Shown: piece by piece, positions 16,938 through 21,843 of the stretch | How positions within the stretch are numbered: position 1 is the first letter of the stretch | Layout of the letters: every line of letters begins with the position of its first letter | From: XBB1006 sp051877515 | Lineage (GTDB): Bacteria > Bacillota > Clostridia > Lachnospirales > Lachnospiraceae | Direction: 5' to 3' | NCBI GenBank assembly: GCA_051877515.1 | Contig: JBJEIY010000053.1 | Coordinates: 1 to 21,843, forward strand | Length of the DNA stretch: 21,843 nt | Position numbers and translations under genes: made by a program | The notes under the pieces: model-generated | Database searches by the model: none | What the model was told of the DNA's origin: nothing | Seen by the model: the letters and a program-made list of their open reading frames with translations, nothing else

Positions 16938-18017
16938 TTATACTCTGCTCTCTTGTTTTTCATCGCTGTAATCTTTACCAAGCACAGCAAAAACAGTGCG
17001 GAACATCGTTTTAATCTCCCCCAAAAAGGAGAATTCCTTAATGGACTGAAGATTGAACTTCATCTTGCCCGGCAGCACTTCTTCCACATACACTCTGTCA
17101 ACATCATCTGCTACCTCAAGCAACTCTGCTTCGTCTTTATATCTGATGCTGGCTTCGGAAGTAATACCAGCCGGTAAGAGAAGTGTTGCCATGTACTCCG
17201 GCTTATACTTCTCTACGTATTTCACTGCTTCTGGTCTAGTACCCACGAAACTCATGTTTCCACTAATCAAATCCAGCACCTGGGGAAGTTCGTCAAGACG
17301 ACAACCTCTAAGCTTCGCTCCCACCTTTGTGATGCGGCTATCATTACCAACAGTTACCGCAGAACCAATTTTGTCTGCATTACTCACCATTGTGCGGAAT
17401 TTATGGATCTTAAATCTCTTCCCGTATGTAGTGACTCTCTCTTGTCTGTAGAACACTGGCCCCTCGGAATCCATCTTGATCATCACTGCAATCACAGCCA
17501 TGGGAATGGCCAGAACCGCCAGCAGAATTAATCCACCCACAAGATCCATCGCCCTCATTAGAACCAAACTTACTTTCTTTTTTTCTAATATTTCATAATA
17601 TGGTCTGACTTCATCTGTTCTCATGAAATCAGGAAGTTCTTCCCACTTTCTTAACACCATCAAACTACTCCCTAACCAAATTATTAACCCAATTCCACAA
17701 CCGATTGTGTTATTTAACACATCATCCGCTTCGCAATAACCTAAGAGAAACACAAACTGCGACAACTCGATGAAAAACGATAATAGGAATCCGTACATAA
17801 TCGCTTTCCAGCAATTTGTAGCAATTCCTAATAAGAAGCCAAGCGGTAAGAACAACAGAATATTTAGCATGATATCCTGCCACATGTGGTTCTGTAATTC
17901 CCAGAAAAGTCCTTTTAGGATCCTTTCTGTTCCAATGCTTCTTGTAAAAAGAGTTATATGAAGTATCAGCACAGAATAAAAAGCCACAGGAATCCACTTA
18001 ATTTTAGATGTACTCAC
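16938..18017 (-). CDS. VanZ-like domain fused to an initiating phosphoglycosyl transferase (PglC/WcaJ-type)
   Basis: The C-terminal domain (about 148-355) transfers a phospho-sugar from a UDP-sugar to undecaprenyl phosphate, starting the repeat unit. It has the membrane hairpin (about 158-180), the basic HKFRTM block (205-210), the catalytic Asp242-Glu243 in LDELPQ and SGNMSFVGTRPEAVKYV (252-268). The N-terminal 120 residues are a VanZ-like four-span membrane domain: LNILLFLPLGFLLG (51-64), FFIELSQ (81-87) and ADDVLNNTIGCGIG (97-110). I prefer the GTG at 18015-18017 (359 residues) because AAGGAAG lies about 6 bases upstream; it overlaps the aminotransferase end by 14 bases. A TTG at 18041 is possible. 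Next to PglF/PglE-type genes, the primer could be a bacillosamine-like sugar. The fusion itself is unusual. Confidence 0.9.
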   Translation of the reverse strand: MSTSKIKWIPVAFYSVLILHITLFTRSIGTERILKGLFWELQNHMWQDIMLNILLFLPLGFLLGIATNCWKAIMYGFLLSFFIELSQFVFLLGYCEADDVLNNTIGCGIGLIIWLGSSLMVLRKWEELPDFMRTDEVRPYYEILEKKKVSLVLMRAMDLVGGLILLAVLAIPMAVIAVMIKMDSEGPVFYRQERVTTYGKRFKIHKFRTMVSNADKIGSAVTVGNDSRITKVGAKLRGCRLDELPQVLDLISGNMSFVGTRPEAVKYVEKYKPEYMATLLLPAGITSEASIRYKDEAELLEVADDVDRVYVEEVLPGKMKFNLQSIKEFSFLGEIKTMFRTVFAVLGKDYSDEKQESRV

Positions 18018-19254
18018 GGACCACTTCCTTGAAGTTCTCAATCACATACTCAACATCCTCATCAGTTAAGCAAGTGTGAAGAGGCAATGTGATCAGATTC
18101 TCATAATACTTATACGCATTCGGGAAATCCTTAATGTCCCAACCCATAGCTTTGTATGCAGTCATCATAGGCAGCGGCTTGTAATGGACATTGGTATTTA
18201 CACCACGCTCTGCGAGTCTTACAATAATCTCACGTCTGGTCTTATCATCCACACCCGGGATTCTTGTGAGATACAGATGGTTAGAACTCTGGAAGTCCGC
18301 ACCACTGTGAATAAGATGCATTACACCCAACTCATCACACATGGCATCATATCTCTCTATAATCTCTTTTCTCCTTGCCAACATACCTTCATAACGGTCA
18401 AGCTGTCTCAAACCAATGGCAGCCATGATGTCAGTCATGTTGCACTTATACCAAGGGCCAACAATGTCATACTCCCACGCACCAATCTGCGTCTTGGCAA
18501 GAGCATCCTTGCTCTGTCCATGGAGGCTATAGAGCTGATACTGATGGTACATTTCCTCGTTATCGATGCCGGGGATATCACGCCACGTGCTTGCACCACC
18601 TTCAGCTGTGGTAATGTTTTTTACTGCGTGGAAAGAGAAATCCGTGAAGTCTGCGATTTCACCAGCCATTTTCCCTTTTCTACTTGCACCTAAGCTATGT
18701 GCTCCATCTGCGAAAACAAGAACTCTGCCTATCGCCTGCTGAATTCTAGCACCAAGGCTATCTCCCTCAAGCGGTCTAAACAACTCTCTCTTACTCTCAA
18801 CAGCCGCATAGAGCTTATCGTAATCACAAATAATACCGCCGAGATCAACAGCAATAACAGCTTTTGTTTTCTCAGTAATTGCAGCAGCAACTGCTTCATA
18901 ATCCATCTCAACACAATCAGGCTGACTGTCTACAAAAACCACTCTAGCCCCTGTGTGAATTGCAGCGCTCGCACTTGCTGTGTATGTATAAGCAGGAACA
19001 ATGACCTCATCGCCCTCACCAATCCCACAAATCCGGAAGTTTAACTCCTCCGCTGCTGTAGCAGAATTCAGGCAAACAACCTTGCTGGTATGACAATATT
19101 CAGCCAGTCTTCTCTCTAATTCTTTTGTTCTAGGCCCCGTGGTAATCCAACCAGAACGAAGAGCTTCAGCAACTTCTACGATCTCAAGTTCAGAGATATC
19201 AGGAGGACTGAACGGAATGACTCTTTTATTAACATTTTCAACATTGTTTGCCAT
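18004..19254 (-). CDS. DegT/DnrJ/EryC1-family UDP-sugar aminotransferase (PglE-like)
   Basis: PLP enzyme likely to aminate C4 of the UDP-4-keto-6-deoxy-HexNAc produced by the dehydratase at 20597-21843. With 416 residues it is of normal length. ASP183 in VFADGAHSLGA and the Schiff-base Lys212 in FSFHAVKNITTAEGG are present, as are the N-terminal PFSPPDIS and SGWITTGPRTKELE (34-47) segments. A longer frame begins at 19287, but ATG 19252-19254 (MANNVENVNK) has AGGAG 8 bases upstream and is the better start. The VanZ-PGT gene overlaps its end. PglF + PglE + an initiating transferase is the classical bacillosamine-type grouping, although the matching PglD-like acetyltransferase is 11 kb downstream. 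Confidence 0.92.
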   Translation of the reverse strand: MANNVENVNKRVIPFSPPDISELEIVEVAEALRSGWITTGPRTKELERRLAEYCHTSKVVCLNSATAAEELNFRICGIGEGDEVIVPAYTYTASASAAIHTGARVVFVDSQPDCVEMDYEAVAAAITEKTKAVIAVDLGGIICDYDKLYAAVESKRELFRPLEGDSLGARIQQAIGRVLVFADGAHSLGASRKGKMAGEIADFTDFSFHAVKNITTAEGGASTWRDIPGIDNEEMYHQYQLYSLHGQSKDALAKTQIGAWEYDIVGPWYKCNMTDIMAAIGLRQLDRYEGMLARRKEIIERYDAMCDELGVMHLIHSGADFQSSNHLYLTRIPGVDDKTRREIIVRLAERGVNTNVHYKPLPMMTAYKAMGWDIKDFPNAYKYYENLITLPLHTCLTDEDVEYVIENFKEVVREYI

Positions 19255-19283
19255 AATGATTTCTCCTATTATTTCCCTTTTAT

Positions 19284-19382
19284 ACATCTAATGAAGTTTT
19301 CTCCCGGCTCTCCCCGGTCTGTTCCACACTATCTTCTCTCCCACACATATAATGTGACTTTTTTCCGAGTTTCCCCGGCCAG
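19284..19382 (-). repeat. Imperfect direct repeat, two 38-base copies 61 bases apart
   Basis: On the minus strand copy A (19382-19345) and copy B (19321-19284) share the order CCGGGGA, CGG, AAA, CATTA, ATGT without gaps; 26 of 38 bases are identical by my count. Copy B ends about 30 bases before the aminotransferase start. The 61-base spacing shifts the frame between copies, which argues against a coding origin. Confidence 0.5.
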
Positions 19383-19398
19383 CTCTCAGTGGGTTCTC

Positions 19399-19414
19399 GT
19401 TTCATGTATGAAAC
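19399..19414. repeat. 16-base palindrome, possible operator
   Basis: GTTTCAT-GT-ATGAAAC: perfect 7-base arms with a 2-base centre, the size of a dimeric repressor site. It lies 145-160 bases upstream of the aminotransferase start. No regulator gene is present in the window to pair with it. Confidence 0.4.
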
Positions 19415-19523
19415 TTCTATCCACTCTTTTGGAGCTTTAATCGATCAACACGCAGCTGTGTTCACCCATTAAAACTTCAAAATCGCTCTACTTCACACCT
19501 TATGTTCCTTTTCTACTACTTTC

Positions 19524-19583
19524 CTGCTATATCTTGTGTCCATCCGCACGCTTTTCTGCTACAATTTGTGTTCATCCACACAC
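19524..19583. repeat. Two 28-base imperfect direct repeats, 32 bases apart
   Basis: On the plus strand copies begin at 19524 and 19556, both CTGCTA....TTGTGT.CATCC.CAC; 22 of 28 bases match. Only two clear copies, with a spacer of 4 bases, so it is a tandem duplication rather than an array. Confidence 0.5.
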
Positions 19584-19634
19584 CCTGCCCTTGTGAAGGA
19601 GTAAAAATCCAGAAAAACGAGGGTGAGTTAGCAG

Positions 19635-19671
19635 TCGACCCCTAATTAGGGACTGAAGTCGAAAAAGGGGT
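19635..19671. promoter_or_regulatory. Nested inverted repeats, possible attenuator-like RNA structure
   Basis: Three overlapping dyads: the perfect 12-base palindrome CCCTAATTAGGG (19640-19651), TCGAC/GTCGA (19635-19639 with 19658-19662) and ACCCCT/AGGGGT (19638-19643 with 19666-19671). They share bases, so only some can form at once. If transcription starts at the weak promoter just upstream, this would be the first structured element of the leader RNA. Confidence 0.35.
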
Positions 19672-19689
19672 AATTTTTCTGTGCAAGAT

Positions 19690-19718
19690 ATACTATTTGG
19701 CGTGTTTATGAACACCAA
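19690..19718 (-). promoter_or_regulatory. Weak promoter candidate with an overlapping dyad
   Basis: Minus-strand TTGGTG (19718-19713) and TAGTAT (19695-19690) are spaced 17 bases. The -35 matches only 3 of 6. The dyad TTGG(CG)TGTT-TATG-AACACCAA (19697-19718) covers the -35 and spacer, where a regulator could bind. This is the best candidate I see for a start upstream of the aminotransferase operon, but it is weak. Confidence 0.22.
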
Positions 19719-19807
19719 TTCTTGTATATTTCCCACTATAAAATCAACCATTTTAGATACCCTTCGAGAGATGGTTAGGGACTAATCTTTGAACTTCAAT
19801 TCATTCG

Positions 19808-20344
19808 CTACTCAAAATTCCCGATCTGCTTACAGGCACTCCATGCTTCACTTGGCACAGAATTAACACCCTCTGCCCCAATTGCATACCCGGTAATTGT
19901 CACATTGATGTCATCTATAGACGCATATTCTGCATTGCTGATAGAACACATCGTCATCTGACGTGTCAATGCAGAAGTACTTTCTCCAGGGTTCAGAATC
20001 GTCATGTCAGGATTTCCATAGGCATAAACAACTGTCCCATCACCACTCTCAACGAGTGTCCACTCATCATCAGCGAGGAAAGTGTAAAGCAGAGAATCGG
20101 CGCATTCCGGCATTTGAACTTTCAAAAACACATACATTTCTTCCGTTGCATCATTGAAGATAGCAGGATTCACAGCAAAGCTATCTCCCGGACCGACTTC
20201 GCCATTTCTCATATCAGTGTCCAGGTCAAACCGAAATATAACCTTATTAGAGAGTTCTGAAGTATGACTCTGAATAAAAAACAGGCTCGTAATGGCATAT
20301 ACAACAATCGTAGTTGCCATAAAAATGCCTGTCCAGAATCCCAT
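19808..20344 (-). CDS. TasA/camelysin-like exported protein (SipW-type substrate)
   Basis: Probable secreted fibre or matrix protein of the TasA/CalY group. The first ATG gives 178 residues. One hydrophobic segment (about 3-23) is followed by QSHTSELSNKVIFRFDLDTD, like the signal-peptide end and mature start of SipW-processed proteins; then GPGDSFAVNPAIFNDATEEM (about 52-71), YVFLKVQMPE (72-81), TSALTRQMTM and INVTITGYAIG with a late SEAWSAC (about 164-170), the usual order in Clostridia homologues. The ATG has no good ribosome binding site. A perfect AGGAGG (20378-20373) stands 7 bases before an in-frame GTA (20365-20363) that would add VRKRIIT, the missing basic start of a signal peptide. 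No SipW-type peptidase gene is nearby. Family call fairly sure; start unresolved. Confidence 0.78.
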   Translation of the reverse strand: MGFWTGIFMATTIVVYAITSLFFIQSHTSELSNKVIFRFDLDTDMRNGEVGPGDSFAVNPAIFNDATEEMYVFLKVQMPECADSLLYTFLADDEWTLVESGDGTVVYAYGNPDMTILNPGESTSALTRQMTMCSISNAEYASIDDINVTITGYAIGAEGVNSVPSEAWSACKQIGNFE

Positions 20345-20361
20345 AGTTATTATTCTTTTTC

Positions 20362-20427
20362 TTACTTTATCCCCTCCTCAAGCCTATCTTCGCTACGGAA
20401 ATCATATTTTCGTTTATAAGCTTCCAT
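20362..20427 (-). CDS. Possible 21-residue leader peptide upstream of the TasA-like gene
   Basis: ATG at 20427-20425 opens a frame (MEAYKRKYDFRSEDRLEEGI plus a final Lys) ending in TAA at 20364-20362, one base displaced from the in-frame GTA of the TasA-like gene. The peptide is charged and looks protein-like, and the same frame stays open about 12 codons upstream to a TAG. Its own binding site (GGTGGG) is weak. It might be a leader peptide coupled to the next gene, the remnant of a lost gene, or chance. Confidence 0.25.
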   Translation of the reverse strand: MEAYKRKYDFRSEDRLEEGIK

Positions 20428-20433
20428 GACATA

Positions 20434-20466
20434 TAGCCCACCGTTCCTGACAGAACAAGTGGGCTA
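20434..20466 (-). promoter_or_regulatory. Stem-loop 2 of an alternative-pairing leader
   Basis: TAGCCCAC (20434-20441) and GTGGGCTA (20459-20466) form a perfect 8-base stem, extended inside by GTTC/GAAC around CTGACA. There is no T tract after it on the transcribed strand, so it is not a standard terminator. Its 5' arm in the RNA shares six bases (20461-20466) with stem 1. Confidence 0.5.
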
Positions 20467-20534
20467 AGTTAGTTCCTCCATATACAATTTCTACTTTGGA
20501 TAGAAATATTCATATTTCGGGACTAACTTAACCC
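20461..20534 (-). promoter_or_regulatory. Stem-loop 1: 16-base long-range stem in the TasA leader
   Basis: GGGCTAAGTTAGTTCC (20461-20476) and GGGACTAACTTAACCC (20519-20534) are near-perfect complements: in the minus-strand RNA 14 Watson-Crick pairs, one G-U and one mismatch. The 42-base loop begins with a smaller palindrome, GAAATAT-TC-ATATTTC (20503-20518). It cannot form completely together with stem 2. It lies between the dehydratase stop and the TasA-like gene. Confidence 0.55.
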
Positions 20535-20596
20535 TAATCAAAGTTTTTCTTGTTTGTCCCCATTCTTACCATGAAACGATTACGCTAATATTAATA

Positions 20597-21843
20597 TTAC
20601 ACACAGGCAGGATCGCCTTTAAAGTGATAAGTCGGCACAACTTCCGCTACAAATTCACGAATATAATCTGTTTCCTGATAGCTCATCTGTTCCAACTCCT
20701 CCAGCTTCTCCATAAACCATTCATCATCCATTTCAATCGGTTTTCCGATATGAATCAGTTTATTCTCGGTATCCTGAAGTCCTTCTTCTGCCATCAGCAT
20801 TTCTTCATAAAGCTTTTCACCCGGTCGCAGACCGGTATATTCAATCTTAATGTCAACATCAGGAATAAATCCAGATAATCGAATCAGATTGCGAGCCATA
20901 TCATCAATCTTGACCGGTTCTCCCATTTCAAGAACAAAGATTTCTCCACCCTTTGCATAATAAGATGCCTGCAAAACCAGTGAAACCGCTTCTGGAATGG
21001 TCATAAAATATCGAATAATGCGCTTATCCGTAACTGTGACAGGACCGCCCTCGGCAATCTGCTTTTTGAACAGCGGAATCACGCTTCCGTTGCTGCCCAG
21101 TACATTACCAAAACGAACTGCCACAAAATTGGTATCCGAATAACGTCGATCCATCATCTGGATTACCATTTCACACAGACGCTTGGAAGCTCCCATAATG
21201 TTTGTCGGATTTACCGCCTTATCCGTGGAAATGAGGACAAATTTCTTCACATGGTTCTCAGCCGCAGCCAAAGCTGTATTATAGGTGCCAAGAACATTAT
21301 TCTTAATCGACTCGTTCGGACTGTTTTCCATCAGAGGCACATGCTTATGCGCAGCTGCATGGAATACCACATCTGGCTGATATTTCTTCATAACGTCGCC
21401 GATTCGCTTTGCATTGCGCACCGATCCGATCAGAGTGACAAGATTAAGATCCTTACACGAGCGCTCCAGCTCCTGCTGAATATCATATGCATTATTTTCA
21501 TAAATCTCAAAGATAATCAGCTGTTTTGGGTGCGCGTGAGCGATCTGACGGCAAAGCTCACTGCCGATCGAACCGCCGCCGCCTGTAACCAGAACAACCT
21601 TTCCGGCGATTGTGGCAAAGATTTCATCATTGTTGACCTGTACCTGCTCACGTCCAAGCAAATCCGTAATTTCAACATCACGGAGCTTGCTGACACTCAC
21701 TTCATCGTTTACCAACTGATATACACCCGGTATGGTCTGAAGCTTACAGCCAGTTTCTTTACAGATATTTAAGATTTCTTTGCGTTCGTCTCCATTGCTG
21801 CTCGGGATGGCATAAACAATGCGAGTAATACTATACTTTCTTG
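20597..21843 (-). CDS. Membrane-type UDP-GlcNAc 4,6-dehydratase (PglF/WbpM/CapD-like), C-terminal part; gene enters from the right edge
   Basis: Converts UDP-GlcNAc to UDP-2-acetamido-2,6-dideoxy-4-keto-hexose, the substrate for the aminotransferase at 18004-19254. About 414 residues are visible; the reading frame is open to the right edge, and the visible start (RKYSITRIVYAIPSSNGDER) is the second nucleotide-binding domain that in 600-640 residue homologues follows an N-terminal membrane domain, so the true start lies outside. Counted from the visible start, TGGGGSIGSE is at about 86-95, HAAAHKHVPLME at about 161-172, STDKA at 205-209 and Met216-xxx-Lys220 in NIMGASK, the Met-Lys version of the SDR triad typical of WbpM-like enzymes. 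LRPGEKLYEEML follows near 340. An internal TTG at 21715 is not the real start. Confidence 0.95.
   Translation of the reverse strand, partial: RKYSITRIVYAIPSSNGDERKEILNICKETGCKLQTIPGVYQLVNDEVSVSKLRDVEITDLLGREQVQVNNDEIFATIAGKVVLVTGGGGSIGSELCRQIAHAHPKQLIIFEIYENNAYDIQQELERSCKDLNLVTLIGSVRNAKRIGDVMKKYQPDVVFHAAAHKHVPLMENSPNESIKNNVLGTYNTALAAAENHVKKFVLISTDKAVNPTNIMGASKRLCEMVIQMMDRRYSDTNFVAVRFGNVLGSNGSVIPLFKKQIAEGGPVTVTDKRIIRYFMTIPEAVSLVLQASYYAKGGEIFVLEMGEPVKIDDMARNLIRLSGFIPDVDIKIEYTGLRPGEKLYEEMLMAEEGLQDTENKLIHIGKPIEMDDEWFMEKLEELEQMSYQETDYIREFVAEVVPTYHFKGDPACV

Larger units (their letters stand above)
19255..19807 (-). other. Repeat-rich intergenic region between the TasA-like and aminotransferase genes
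   Basis: About 550 bases without a confident gene. From right to left on the transcribed strand: a copy of TTAGTCCCTAA (about 19778), a dyad overlapping a weak promoter (19690-19718), nested dyads around CCCTAATTAGGG (19635-19671), a 28-base imperfect direct repeat (19524-19583), a 16-base palindrome (19399-19414) and a 38-base imperfect direct repeat 61 bases apart (19284-19382). Short frames occur (the longest 41 codons, 19280-19405) but have no good ribosome binding site. The density of structure suggests a regulatory leader for the long downstream operon. Confidence 0.6.

Noticed and set aside
18076..18693. 205-codon plus-strand open frame
   Set aside because: Antisense to the PglE-like aminotransferase with intact catalytic residues; no upstream signals.
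19280..19405. 41-codon minus-strand frame (MKREPTESW...) ending at the aminotransferase region
   Set aside because: No good ribosome binding site; it spans the 38-base duplication whose 61-base step breaks the frame between copies; its ATG lies within a palindrome. Not enough to call a gene.
19524..19583. Possible CRISPR-like repeats
   Set aside because: Only two imperfect copies with a 4-base spacer; no array and no cas genes.
19636..19680. Possible plus-strand rho-independent terminator (ACCCC...GGGGT then AATTTTT)
   Set aside because: There is no plus-strand gene to terminate, and the loop is long; better explained as part of the nested dyads on the transcribed strand.
20430..20458. Promoter-like TTGTTC-17-TATATG on the minus strand before the TasA-like gene
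   Set aside because: Only 3 of 6 and 4 of 6 consensus matches, and it coincides with the stem-loop 2 sequence, which explains the bases better.
21251..21772. 173-codon plus-strand open frame
   Set aside because: Antisense to the dehydratase, whose frame is open to the window edge and has all motifs.

Overview
The window is one continuous surface-polysaccharide (capsule/exopolysaccharide) biosynthesis locus. Every convincing gene is on the minus strand, so transcription runs from the right edge to the left edge and both edges cut through genes. Strong AGGAGG-type ribosome binding sites, TTG/GTG starts, many 1-14 nt gene overlaps, a TasA/camelysin-like exported protein and a VanZ-like domain point to a Gram-positive Clostridia bacterium. 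Lachnospiraceae is my best guess from the style of the proteins; this is inference, not a database match.

Layout in transcription order. (1) 21843-20597: C-terminal two thirds of a membrane-type UDP-GlcNAc 4,6-dehydratase (PglF/WbpM/CapD-like). (2) 20596-20345: structured leader with two mutually exclusive stems, then a TasA-like exported protein (20344-19808) whose best-spaced start codon appears to be GTA. (3) 19807-19255: about 550 bases without a confident gene, full of inverted and direct repeats. (4) 19254-15783: UDP-sugar aminotransferase (PglE-like), a VanZ-fused initiating phosphoglycosyl transferase, and a GT4 transferase. (5) 15778-8510: variable, partly very AT-rich block with a DUF6625-like putative transferase, two GT4 enzymes, a hexapeptide acyltransferase, the Wzy-type polymerase, a pyruvyl transferase and a GT-A transferase. 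(6) 8509-8140: spacer with dyads and an orphan ribosome binding site. (7) 8139-4156: UDP-L-FucNAc cassette capE - (pglD-like acetyltransferase) - capG - capF. (8) 3955-1: GT2 transferase, Wzx flippase, dTDP-sugar aminotransferase and the start of rmlA.

How the genes fit together (inference from families). Three sugar-nucleotide routes are present at least in part: UDP-4-amino/diNAcBac type (PglF + PglE + perhaps the PglD-like enzyme), UDP-L-FucNAc (CapE, CapF, CapG) and a dTDP-4-amino-4,6-dideoxyhexose (RmlA + VioA-like aminotransferase; RmlB would lie outside the window). The VanZ-PGT would load the first phospho-sugar on undecaprenyl phosphate, up to six glycosyltransferases extend it, acyl and pyruvyl groups decorate it, Wzx flips it and Wzy polymerises it. 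No Wzz/Wzc-type chain-length or kinase genes, no signal peptidase and no dedicated regulator are in the window.

The most unusual points are the VanZ-phosphoglycosyl transferase fusion, the TasA-like gene inside the polysaccharide locus with its apparent GTG-to-GTA start and alternative RNA stems, and the repeat-rich leader before the aminotransferase. No tRNA, rRNA, CRISPR array or intact insertion sequence was seen.
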